Shown here in pieces: positions 15,245-23,610 of a DNA stretch of 64,000 bases. Location of the stretch: contig UQRP01000009.1 in assembly GCA_900543585.1 (NCBI GenBank), forward strand, positions 3,864 through 67,863. The letters are read 5' to 3'. The notes below the pieces were generated by a model that had not been told where the DNA came from, did no database searches, and saw only the letters and a list, made by a program, of their open reading frames with translations. A program made the position numbers and the translations under genes. This DNA is from an uncultured Prevotella sp. Its GTDB lineage: Bacteria; Bacteroidota; Bacteroidia; Bacteroidales; Bacteroidaceae. The stretch's first letter is position 1; every line of letters begins with the position of its first letter.

Positions 15245-16273
15245 ATGAAAAAGTTTATATTTGCCCTTGTGCTGCTGTTTACCATGACAGTCTCGGCTTC
15301 AGCCATGAGCTACTCGCAAGCCCGCGATCAGGCGCTCTTTCTGACCGACAAGATGGCCTATGAGCTCAATCTTACCGATGAGCAGTATGAGGCGGCATAC
15401 GAAATAAACCTTGACTACCTCATGCGCATTGACAACTACGACGACCTCTACGGTGTCTACTGGCGTCAGCGCAACCTCGACTTGAGTTATATTCTCCTCG
15501 ACTGGCAGTACAACGCTTATTGCGCCGCATCTTATTTCTATCGCCCCCTCTACTGGGATGGCGGCTACTGGCATTTCGGCATCTATGCCCGCTACCCGCA
15601 CCGCGACTACTTCTACTTTGGCTGCCCGAACTTCGTGTTCACTTACACCGGTGGTCACAGCTGGTATATGAACGGTGGTCGCAGCTGGTATTACGGCCGT
15701 CGGTGGGTCGGTCCCCGCGACTTTGGTCCTCACCCCGGTATGCGCGTCAGATTCGACGATGGCAGATATGGCCACGGCTACCGCTATGAGCCCGGCAGAA
15801 GGACTTGGGCGTCAGCTCCCGGCAACATGCCGCAGCGTGGCAACACCCAGCAGGTCGGCAACCGCACCTTCGGCAACTTGCAGCGTGGTGGTGTCAACGA
15901 CAGCCCGCTCCGCAACCGCACCTTTGGCTCTGGTTCGACAAGACCTTCCACCAACGGCACACGCTCTTTCGGAATGCCACGGCAGAGCAGCACACGCTCC
16001 ACGGTGAACATGCCGTCAGAGAGCTCTAACCGCACCTTCGGCAACCGCTTCTCCAGTGGCGACTCTCAGCCGGCACGCTCCTTCTCGCCATCCACACGCT
16101 CAACCAGCCAGCCCTCACGCTCCTTCGGCGGCAGCTTCGGAAGCCGCAACTCTGGTGGCAGCTTCGGCGGGCATAGCGCAGGCAGTAGCTTCGGAGGCCG
16201 TAGCACGAGCGGAAGCTTTGGCGGAGGAAACTCCGGCTCCTCAGCAGGCGGTGGACACTTCGGAAGAAGATAA
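15245..16273 (+). CDS. Secreted protein with aromatic body and Arg/Ser/Gly/Phe-rich tail
   Basis: 342 residues from the ATG at 15245, chosen because it starts a clear signal peptide (cleavage after SASA, about residue 19). Residues 20-95 are helical and Asp/Tyr rich. Residues 95-170 are full of Trp, Tyr, Phe and Gly (YWHFGIYARYPHRDYFYFG). The last about 160 residues are low complexity with repeats of NRTFG, SRSFG and GSFGG. It is not recognised as an enzyme. The disordered tail suggests a surface or matrix role, which is inference. An operator-like motif sits upstream. Confidence 0.8.
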   Translation: MKKFIFALVLLFTMTVSASAMSYSQARDQALFLTDKMAYELNLTDEQYEAAYEINLDYLMRIDNYDDLYGVYWRQRNLDLSYILLDWQYNAYCAASYFYRPLYWDGGYWHFGIYARYPHRDYFYFGCPNFVFTYTGGHSWYMNGGRSWYYGRRWVGPRDFGPHPGMRVRFDDGRYGHGYRYEPGRRTWASAPGNMPQRGNTQQVGNRTFGNLQRGGVNDSPLRNRTFGSGSTRPSTNGTRSFGMPRQSSTRSTVNMPSESSNRTFGNRFSSGDSQPARSFSPSTRSTSQPSRSFGGSFGSRNSGGSFGGHSAGSSFGGRSTSGSFGGGNSGSSAGGGHFGRR

Positions 16274-16294
16274 CAACCGCTGAGCCACTATCAG

Positions 16295-16810
16295 TTAGAG
16301 CATCAGCACTCGTATCTCGGCATTGTGCATCTTCACAATCTCATTCATCGGCTTGTTGAAATAGACGCTCTGAATGGCCTTGTTGATGATGCCATGCCCG
16401 ACAGCCAACACGATCTTATCAGGATAAGTTACTTTGAGCCACGTCAGGAAATTTCTGGCGCGGCTTTTTAATGATTCCAACGACTCCACATCATCGGGCC
16501 ATTCGGTATGCTCCAGGTCAGGGATAAACTTTCCCGTAAACGAGCCCCAGTCGCGCTCACGCAGCAACGGTGTGGTGACGATATCCTCCCGCTTCACACC
16601 ATGACCGGCAGCGATAATCTCGCATGTCTGGATAGCACGGTTGAGATCGCTGGCTACAAAGACATCAATATGTTCACCTTTCATCTTCTCTGCCACCTCA
16701 CGGGCCTGGGCTCTGCCTGTCTCGTTGAGCTCACCACCCTGGTGGCCCTGTAAAATTTGCGCTTTATTGGCCACAGTCTCACCGTGGCGCACAAGATATA
16801 ATGTTGTCAT
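16295..16810 (-). CDS. Histidine phosphatase family protein
   Basis: 171 residues. LVRHGETVANK at residues 6-16 holds the catalytic RHG, and AVGHG near residue 138 holds the second histidine; the family includes phosphoglycerate mutases and small-metabolite phosphatases. The substrate cannot be told from the sequence. A promoter element ends 7 nt before the start codon, giving a near-leaderless mRNA. Confidence 0.9.
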   Translation of the reverse strand: MTTLYLVRHGETVANKAQILQGHQGGELNETGRAQAREVAEKMKGEHIDVFVASDLNRAIQTCEIIAAGHGVKREDIVTTPLLRERDWGSFTGKFIPDLEHTEWPDDVESLESLKSRARNFLTWLKVTYPDKIVLAVGHGIINKAIQSVYFNKPMNEIVKMHNAEIRVLML

Positions 16811-16817
16811 AATGCTG

Positions 16818-16825
16818 CAAAATTA
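16818..16825 (-). promoter_or_regulatory. Promoter -7 element, 7 nt before the phosphatase ATG
   Basis: Read on the minus strand: TAATTTTG, then 7 nt (CAGCATT), then ATG at 16810. A TTG (CAA at 16844-16846) lies 18 bp upstream. Confidence 0.65.
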
Positions 16826-16915
16826 CAAAGAAATCGAGACAACAAACACCTTTTCAGCGAAAATCCCCTTTCTTTGAAGATTTTACATTATCTTTGCATC
16901 AAACTTGCTTAAGCT

Positions 16916-17590
16916 ATGAAAGTATTACAAAGTTCTATCTTCCGCGCTTTGTGCGCCATCGCCGTAGGTGCGCTCTTGGTGAAATACCGTGAGCAGACCG
17001 TGACATGGATCACCATTGTCATCGGCGTTGTCTTCTTCGTTTCCGGCCTTATCAGCTGCATCGCCTACTTCTCTGCCAAGCGCAAGAGCAACGGTGAGGA
17101 TTACGACATCTACGATGCCCAGGGCCACCTCATCGCCCAGTCGAAGCCTACATTTCCCATCGTAGGCCTTGGCAGTCTCATCCTTGGTGCCATCCTGGCG
17201 CTGCTACCCACGACCTTCGTCAACGGACTCACCTATATGTTGGCCGCCATCCTTATCTTAGGTGCCGTCAACCAGTTTTTCAACCTCACCATTGCCACCC
17301 GCTTCGCCCATATCGGCTTTATGTGGTGGATAGTGCCGGCCCTCATCCTGCTCTTGGGCATCATCGCCCTGATAAAGCCGTCGGCCATCGCCTCGGCCCC
17401 ACTCCTCGTCATCGGCTGGTGTATGATGGTCTATGGCGTAATAGAAATCATCAACAATATCAAGATTCACCAATGCCGCCGACGCGTGAAGCATGCCACA
17501 ACGAGCACCGGGGCAACCTCCGACCATGCTGCGGAGACTGCCCCGGTATCAGACGACGCTTCCGAAGATACTACGGAACCAGCGTCTTGA
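16916..17590 (+). CDS. DUF308 (HdeD-like) membrane protein
   Basis: 224 residues with six hydrophobic segments in the first about 185 residues, in the paired-helix pattern of DUF308/HdeD proteins (GLGSLILGAILALLP; ILLLGIIALIKPSAI). HdeD is linked to acid resistance in E. coli; the role here is unknown. The tail (195-224) is Thr/Ala/Ser/Asp rich and cytosolic or periplasmic. TATCTTTG at 16889-16896 is a likely -7 element. The last 20 bp overlap convergently with udk. Confidence 0.8.
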   Translation: MKVLQSSIFRALCAIAVGALLVKYREQTVTWITIVIGVVFFVSGLISCIAYFSAKRKSNGEDYDIYDAQGHLIAQSKPTFPIVGLGSLILGAILALLPTTFVNGLTYMLAAILILGAVNQFFNLTIATRFAHIGFMWWIVPALILLLGIIALIKPSAIASAPLLVIGWCMMVYGVIEIINNIKIHQCRRRVKHATTSTGATSDHAAETAPVSDDASEDTTEPAS

Positions 17591-18194
17591 TATAGTTTGT
17601 CAACATTCCTATGCCCTTGACATTCTCCCCACCTTCAGGGATAATGACATCGGCATAGCGCTTTGTAGGTTCTATAAACTGCTCATGCATCGGCTTGAGC
17701 ACCTTCAGATACCTGTCCACGACCATCGACACCGTACGTCCGCGGTCGATGGTATCGCGCTGGATATTGCGAATCAGACGCTCGTCAGAATCGCAGTCGA
17801 CGAAAATCTTCAAGTCCATCATATCGCGCAGCCGCTTGTTGATGAGCGTCATGATGCCTTCGATGATGATGACCGGCTTGGGCTCCACATGAACGGTTTC
17901 CGGCAACCGGTTGCTGAGAATATAAGAATAGGTAGGCTGCTCGATGGCATGGCCCTGCCGCAGCTCGTTGACCTGCTTGATGAGCAACTTCCAGTCGAAA
18001 GCGTCAGGATGGTCAAAGTTGATGGCCTTGCGCTCCTCCGGCGTCATGCCAGTCGTGTCATTATAGTAGGAGTCCAAAGGCACTACGGCCACAAAATGCG
18101 GGGGCAGTGCCTCCACAATCTTTCGCACCACCGTGGTCTTGCCCGACCCTGTGCCGCCGGCAATACCTATGATTGTTATCTTGTTGTTTTCCAT
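17571..18194 (-). CDS. udk: Uridine kinase
   Basis: 207 residues, the usual length. P-loop GIAGGTGSGKTT (10-21), then the DSYYND and NFDHPDAFD motifs of uridine/cytidine kinases, and the IIIEGI Walker B. It phosphorylates uridine and cytidine for pyrimidine salvage. It is 5 bp downstream of the glycosylase gene on the same strand, suggesting one transcript. Salvage of nucleosides fits the nearby secreted nucleases. Confidence 0.95.
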   Translation of the reverse strand: MENNKITIIGIAGGTGSGKTTVVRKIVEALPPHFVAVVPLDSYYNDTTGMTPEERKAINFDHPDAFDWKLLIKQVNELRQGHAIEQPTYSYILSNRLPETVHVEPKPVIIIEGIMTLINKRLRDMMDLKIFVDCDSDERLIRNIQRDTIDRGRTVSMVVDRYLKVLKPMHEQFIEPTKRYADVIIPEGGENVKGIGMLTNYIKTLVP

Positions 18195-18199
18195 ATCAG

Positions 18200-18823
18200 C
18201 TATAGGGATTTATCGTTGTCATCATACAAGCCCAGTTCGGCGAACATCCTGTCGTAGAACTTTGCCTTCTCCTCAACTTTCATCGGGTAGGCTCGGCTGG
18301 AGCTCGGCTCACGGTAGAGGCCAATCTCTCTTCCTTCGAAGAGGAAGTCGCGGTGCTCACCCATCTTCATTTTCCGGGCGTCGATGCCATAGTGCTCGGT
18401 GAAGAGCGTGGTGGCCAGCTGCCCGGCTGCCAACACGCCCCGGCAGAGAGGCAGCGCCCGGAGCATTCCGTCAAGGTCGGCCTGCTCCACCACTTCCAAG
18501 TCTTTGTCAGAGGCTGTCCCCGTCGTACGGCGGATGCGCAGACAGGTGTCGAAGATGGCTATGCCCTTCTCACGCAAGAAGGCTTTCAGCGCGTCAAGAC
18601 GGTAGGTCTTATGCTCGGTATCAACGAAATGCAGTTTGTCGCCAAAGAAGCAGATGCCGATGATGCGCCACATGTCGTTGGTAAAGTTGGGGTAATACCA
18701 TTCCATGCACCAGCGCTTGGGGGCCGGCGGAAAGGTGCCGAGCATCAGCAACCGCGCATGGGCGGGCAGAAAGGGCTCAAAAGGGTGTGTCTCTATCGGA
18801 AGAGCGTCTGTAGAATCTGACAT
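18200..18823 (-). CDS. Uracil-DNA glycosylase superfamily protein
   Basis: 207 residues. LMLGTFPPAPKR (about 26-37) is the motif-1 loop and GVLAAGQLATTLF the later strand of the UDG superfamily; the closest pattern is the Mug/uncharacterised glycosylase group. The protein would excise mismatched or damaged bases, but substrate and activity are not predictable. It is upstream of udk (5 bp). Confidence 0.75.
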   Translation of the reverse strand: MSDSTDALPIETHPFEPFLPAHARLLMLGTFPPAPKRWCMEWYYPNFTNDMWRIIGICFFGDKLHFVDTEHKTYRLDALKAFLREKGIAIFDTCLRIRRTTGTASDKDLEVVEQADLDGMLRALPLCRGVLAAGQLATTLFTEHYGIDARKMKMGEHRDFLFEGREIGLYREPSSSRAYPMKVEEKAKFYDRMFAELGLYDDNDKSL

Positions 18824-18847
18824 TATTATATATAAGTTACCTGGAGA

Positions 18848-20020
18848 TTATTTTTCTTTCTCCTTCGCCTTCAACTCCTCCAACTCCTGACTGCACTGCT
18901 CCATGAAAGCTTTCTCAGCCTCCGTATACGCAGGCAGAGAGAGGTCGCCGAGCTTCCCGGCCTTGATGCCCTGCTCTTTGACAAGGTAGACGACGGTGGG
19001 CAGGTGGTCACTATAGCCGTCGAGCCATACGCCACCAGCCGTCGTGCGGCGCGTGTTGCCTTTATATTTACCCTCTGTCTGGAAGAGGTAAGGCATGCGC
19101 TGAACCTCATTCTTAAAGAACTTCAGCGTAGAGAAGTCTTTCTGACCATTCTTGTTCAGCAGATTCGGCGAGAGGATGATCTGGTCGAAGAGATTCCACG
19201 AGCCCTGATACTGCAAGGTGCCAGTACCCTGCTTGGCCAGCACATTATACCAAGGATTATACATATCATCCTTGCCCACCATAGCTATCTCCTCCTTTGC
19301 CGAGAGCACGTTGTGCATACTCTTGTCGGTAGGGTCGTCATTCATATCTCCCATGACAATGACCTTGCAGTCTTTATCCTGCGCCATGACACGGTCCTTG
19401 ACAGCCTTTATCTGAGCGGCACCCACCTCGCGGTAGTAGCTGTCGTTGAAACGGCTGGGCAGGTGGTTGACGATGAACACCACGTGCTCACCGGCCAGGG
19501 TGCCGCTGACGGCGAGGAAGCCACGCGTGCGGAATTTGCTGCTCTGCTTCTCCGTAGGGATATAGGGATAGAGCCGCACGTCGGCCACCTTGAACAGCGA
19601 GGGCTGATAGAGAAGTCCACAGTCTACACCACGAAGGTCAGGACCCTCAACATGGCAGAATTTGTAGCCCCGGGCTGCTAACGCCGGCTGACTGCAGAGC
19701 CCAACTAAGACGTTGTCGTTCTCTATCTCCGAGACACCGACAACGGCGCAGCCCACACCCGGCAGCATACGAGTGCCCATGTCGCTGAGCGCCCGCGCCA
19801 TGTTGTGCAGCTTGTGGCTGTACTTCATGCCATTCCACTTATAAGAGCCGGAAGGCAGAAACTCGTAATCGTTCTTGCCAGCGTCGTGGCAAGTGTCGAA
19901 TAAGTTCTCGAGGTTGTAAAAACCGATGCCATAGACATTAAACTTCTTCTGCGCCGAAGCTGTCAGGCAGAAAACGAATGCTATGAGGATTGTTGAAAAT
20001 AACTTCTTAAACATGCTCAT
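18848..20020 (-). CDS. Secreted endonuclease/exonuclease/phosphatase (EEP) family protein
   Basis: 390 residues with a signal peptide (cleavage after TASA, about residue 23). EEP (DNase I-like) motifs: YNLENLFD, VSEIENDNVL (catalytic Glu), GDMNDDP, and SDHLPTVVYL near the end (Asp-His pair). The fold covers DNases and phosphodiesterases; export and the divergent TonB receptor with OB-fold lipoproteins favour a nuclease. The C-terminus is a Glu/Lys-rich helix. A second ATG two codons in (MFKKLF) could be the start. Confidence 0.85.
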   Translation of the reverse strand: MSMFKKLFSTILIAFVFCLTASAQKKFNVYGIGFYNLENLFDTCHDAGKNDYEFLPSGSYKWNGMKYSHKLHNMARALSDMGTRMLPGVGCAVVGVSEIENDNVLVGLCSQPALAARGYKFCHVEGPDLRGVDCGLLYQPSLFKVADVRLYPYIPTEKQSSKFRTRGFLAVSGTLAGEHVVFIVNHLPSRFNDSYYREVGAAQIKAVKDRVMAQDKDCKVIVMGDMNDDPTDKSMHNVLSAKEEIAMVGKDDMYNPWYNVLAKQGTGTLQYQGSWNLFDQIILSPNLLNKNGQKDFSTLKFFKNEVQRMPYLFQTEGKYKGNTRRTTAGGVWLDGYSDHLPTVVYLVKEQGIKAGKLGDLSLPAYTEAEKAFMEQCSQELEELKAKEKEK

Positions 20021-20116
20021 TCATATTTTCTGCAAATTTCGGAAATTAAATCGAAACTAAACAACTTTTAAATGAAAAAATAACATTAAAAAACTGCTAA
20101 TATCATAAAAATAAAC

Positions 20117-20124
20117 TATCTTTG
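20117..20124 (+). promoter_or_regulatory. Promoter -7 element of the TonB-receptor operon
   Basis: TATCTTTG matches TAnnTTTG, 32 nt before the start at 20157. The region upstream is very AT-rich and has no clear TTG. Confidence 0.6.
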
Positions 20125-20156
20125 CAGCATATATAAACAATCACACAACATCTTTT

Positions 20157-22697
20157 ATGCAGAAAAAGCTTATCATGGCCATGGCGCTCCTATGCTCCGC
20201 CTCCACAACGTGGGCGCAGGAAGACTCCATCAGCATCGGTGAGGCGGCTTTCACCTTCACCGAGGCACAGCTTGGCGAGGACGAGGACATGAGTCAGAAC
20301 GTGACTGTTGTCCACTCCAATAACAACGTCTATGCCTCTGAGGTGGGTTATCTCTTCTCACCAGCACGTTTTCGTTATCGTGCCCTCAACCAGAAGTACA
20401 ATGCCGTATACATCAACGGCGCACCGCAGAACGACATGGAGACGGGGCAGTTTCGCTTCTCCACAATAGGTGGTCTGAACCGCTTCACACGCAGTGTGGA
20501 CTATTCGCTGCCTTTCGAGAGCAACACCTTCTCCATGCCCGACGTGGCAGGAAGCAACAACTATGACTTCCGCGCCGGATCCATGCAGACCGGCCATTAC
20601 GTCTCTCTTGGCGCTGCCAACCGCAACTATGTGGCCCGTGGGCTCTACACCTACGGCTCCGGCTTCAACAGCCGTGGCTGGGCCTTTGCTGCCGGTGTCA
20701 CCTACCGCTGGGCCAACCGCGGATATGTGGAGGGCACCTTCTACAACTCGCTGAGCTACTACCTCGGCGTACAGAAGAAGTGGCAGAATGGACACTCCTT
20801 ATCGTTTACAACATGGGGCAACCCCACAGAGCGCGCCACACAGGGTGCTTCTACAGATGAAGCCTACTGGCTCGCCAACAGCTATTACTACAACCCTTAC
20901 TGGGGCTATCAGAATGGCAAGAAGCGCAGCTCAAGAGTTGTCAACGACTATGCACCATCAGGTATCCTTACCTGGGACTGGGGCATCAATGAGAAGCTGA
21001 AGCTCACCACATCTCTCTACGGCAAATACAGCATCTACAAGTCGACAAAACTCAACTACAGTAATGCCGAGAACCCACAACCCGACTACTGGAAAAATCT
21101 GCCGTCGAGCTACTATGATGTCTGGGGCGATGACCCACGCAACAACGAGTATACGCTCTCACAATGGCAGCGCTCTGTAGACTGGTGGCAGGCTTCCAAA
21201 GCCAACCGACAGATTGACTTTGACCGTCTCTATTCTGCCAACCGCATGCAGAACAGCGTCGGTGGCGATGCGCTCTACTATATCCAGGCTAAGCACAACA
21301 ACGCCCTGATGATGAGCTTGGCTTCAACCCTCAACGCACAGTTCAACGAGAAGCAGAACCTCTCTGGAGGCCTCATCCTCTCACAGAATCGTGGTCGCCA
21401 CTATCAGACCATGGACGACATGCTCGGTGCCACAACCTACCATAATATCAACACCTACGCCTTAGGCACCTATGGCATCGACGACCCGCGCGTGCAGTAC
21501 GATCTCAACAACCCCAACGGTGTTGTTGGCGAAGGCGACAAGTTCGGTTATGACTACCAGATTGAAGTGCGCCGTGGCTCTTTGTGGGCCAACTACACAG
21601 AGGATTTCGGTAATGTACACTACTTCCTCGCCGGACGCCTCAACTACGACGACATCCGCCGCAAAGGATTCATGCGCAACGGTATGTTCGCTGATAACAG
21701 CTACGGCCACAGCGGACTCGCCAAATTCCTTACCGGTGGCATGAAGTTCGGTGCCAATATCGACCTCGGACACGGGCAAGTCTTCACCCTTGGCCTTGGC
21801 TATGAGCACCGCGCTCCTGACGCCAGCACCGTCTTCGTGGCTCCTGAGATGAACAACGATTTCGTCACCAACCTCGTCTCTGAGCGTATGTTCTCTTCCG
21901 AGATTGGTTACCAGTATCAGAATGCGTGGTTGCACTTCAATGTCAACGCATACTACAATAATGTGAACCACGCCACAGAGTGGCAGAACTTCTACTTCGA
22001 CGACATCAACTCTTTCTCTTATGTCTCTATGACTGGCATTGACAAGAGCTACTATGGCGTGGAAGCAGGTGCAAAAATCAAGTTGACTTCCTTCCTCGAT
22101 TTCAAGGCCCTCGGCACGCTGAGCGATGCGAAGTACAACAACAACGCCAACCTCATCTACCTCAGCTCTACAAAGGCTACTTACAATGACGCCACCAACG
22201 GTGCTGCCGACCGCGTCATGAACAAAGGCATGCATGAGAGCGGCACACCGCTCACAGCAACAAGCCTCGGACTGAGCTATCATCAGAACGGCTGGTATAT
22301 AGACCTCAACGCCAACTGGTATGATCGTATCTACCTGAGCTACTCTCCCTGCACACGCTACGAGAGCACACTGTCGCCCGAAAATGGTAACGTTGACAAC
22401 GATGGTCGTCTCATCGTCCCCGACCAGGCTCAGGGCAACGGCGGTTGGATGCTTGACGGCTCTATCGGCAAGAGCATCCGCTTGGGCAAAGGCTCACTCA
22501 ACTTCAACCTCATGGTGACCAACATCCTCAACAACCAACATATCGTAACCGGTGGATACGAGCAGAGCCGCTCCGACTACTCCACACAGGCCGATGGCTC
22601 AAGGGGCAACCAGAGACTCTACAAGTTCTCCAAGCAGCCCAAGAAGTACTATGCTTTCGGCACCAACGGCATGTTCCAAGTATCATATAGATTCTAA
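20157..22697 (+). CDS. TonB-dependent receptor-like outer-membrane protein
   Basis: 846 residues with signal peptide (cleavage after WAQ, about residue 21). A reduced plug-like region (about 40-150: NVTVVHSNNNVYASEVG, then YNAVYINGAPQND) precedes a long Tyr/Trp/Asn-rich barrel that ends in MFQVSYRF with a terminal Phe. The usual N-terminal carboxypeptidase-like domain is missing. It is followed after 4 bp by two lipoprotein genes. Together they look like an uptake complex with surface-binding lipoproteins; the substrate may be nucleic acid (inference from the neighbouring nuclease and OB-fold proteins). Confidence 0.85.
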   Translation: MQKKLIMAMALLCSASTTWAQEDSISIGEAAFTFTEAQLGEDEDMSQNVTVVHSNNNVYASEVGYLFSPARFRYRALNQKYNAVYINGAPQNDMETGQFRFSTIGGLNRFTRSVDYSLPFESNTFSMPDVAGSNNYDFRAGSMQTGHYVSLGAANRNYVARGLYTYGSGFNSRGWAFAAGVTYRWANRGYVEGTFYNSLSYYLGVQKKWQNGHSLSFTTWGNPTERATQGASTDEAYWLANSYYYNPYWGYQNGKKRSSRVVNDYAPSGILTWDWGINEKLKLTTSLYGKYSIYKSTKLNYSNAENPQPDYWKNLPSSYYDVWGDDPRNNEYTLSQWQRSVDWWQASKANRQIDFDRLYSANRMQNSVGGDALYYIQAKHNNALMMSLASTLNAQFNEKQNLSGGLILSQNRGRHYQTMDDMLGATTYHNINTYALGTYGIDDPRVQYDLNNPNGVVGEGDKFGYDYQIEVRRGSLWANYTEDFGNVHYFLAGRLNYDDIRRKGFMRNGMFADNSYGHSGLAKFLTGGMKFGANIDLGHGQVFTLGLGYEHRAPDASTVFVAPEMNNDFVTNLVSERMFSSEIGYQYQNAWLHFNVNAYYNNVNHATEWQNFYFDDINSFSYVSMTGIDKSYYGVEAGAKIKLTSFLDFKALGTLSDAKYNNNANLIYLSSTKATYNDATNGAADRVMNKGMHESGTPLTATSLGLSYHQNGWYIDLNANWYDRIYLSYSPCTRYESTLSPENGNVDNDGRLIVPDQAQGNGGWMLDGSIGKSIRLGKGSLNFNLMVTNILNNQHIVTGGYEQSRSDYSTQADGSRGNQRLYKFSKQPKKYYAFGTNGMFQVSYRF

Positions 22698-22701
22698 GGC
22701 A

Positions 22702-23559
22702 ATGAAAAAGATAACATTATTTCTCTCTGTCATGATGGCGATGCTCTTCACATCGTGCATGGACTCTGGCTACGATACACCCACGGAGGACAACAACGGC
22801 TCGCAGATTGAGCAGACCAACGTGATGACTATCCAAGCCGTAAAAGAAAAATATAAGAGCACCATCGATGCCAGCAGCTTCAAACTCATCGATGAGGATA
22901 TACAGATTAAGGGTATCGTCACTGGCAACGACGCTGGCAGCAACCTCTACAACGAGATCTCGCTCCAAGACGAGAGCGGTGCCATCATCGTGGCTATCAG
23001 CCAGGGTGGTCTCGCTGGCGTCTTCCCCGTCGGCGCTACCGTGCTCATCAACCTCAAAGGACTATATATCGGCGCCTACGGCAATCAGGCCGAGATTGGC
23101 GGCGTCTACACCAATGCCAAGACCGGTGCCACTGGCATCGGCGGCATGGACAGATACCTTTGGCAGAACCATTGGCAGATCCTCGACAGAGGCAGCGAGG
23201 ATAAGGCCACAGCACTCATAGAGCCTTTCGACTACAGCAAGGCAGGCGATGCAGACTATATCTGGCAGAACCAAGGCAAGCTGATGCGACTGAATGACGT
23301 CACCTTCAAGAACGGCGACGGCAAGACGGTCTTCGCACCTAAAGATGGCAGTGCAACTCTGACCAACAACAGCGCCAACCGCGGCTTCGTGGGCATGAGC
23401 GACAACAAGATCGTCTTCCGCACAAGCACCTACGCTAAGTTCGCCAATGATCTTATCCCACAGGGCAAGACGTCTGTCATCGGCATCTTCACCGTCTTTA
23501 GAAGCACATGGCAGATCCTCGCCAGAACGCGCAACGATGCTTACGGTATCTCAGAGTAA
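22702..23559 (+). CDS. DUF5689-type OB-fold lipoprotein
   Basis: 285 residues from the ATG at 22702, 4 bp after the receptor stop; this start gives a signal peptide with lipobox LFTSC (cysteine near residue 16). Residues about 50-150 show an OB-fold-like pattern (IQIKGIVTGNDAGSNLYNEISLQDESGAIIVAI) as in DUF5689 proteins, and a second domain (LMRLNDVTFKNGDGKTVFAP) ends with GKTSVIGIFTVFRSTWQI. OB folds of this type accompany extracellular nucleases. It would be surface- or periplasm-anchored and work with the receptor. Confidence 0.8.
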   Translation: MKKITLFLSVMMAMLFTSCMDSGYDTPTEDNNGSQIEQTNVMTIQAVKEKYKSTIDASSFKLIDEDIQIKGIVTGNDAGSNLYNEISLQDESGAIIVAISQGGLAGVFPVGATVLINLKGLYIGAYGNQAEIGGVYTNAKTGATGIGGMDRYLWQNHWQILDRGSEDKATALIEPFDYSKAGDADYIWQNQGKLMRLNDVTFKNGDGKTVFAPKDGSATLTNNSANRGFVGMSDNKIVFRTSTYAKFANDLIPQGKTSVIGIFTVFRSTWQILARTRNDAYGISE

Positions 23560-23610
23560 TGTCCTGACTTCCAAATAACATTTCAACATCAGAATAAAAA
23601 GAAAAAAAAT

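Noticed and set aside
21462..22283. Minus-strand open frame inside the TonB receptor
   Set aside because: Val/Glu/His-rich shadow without motifs; the receptor reading frame is complete.
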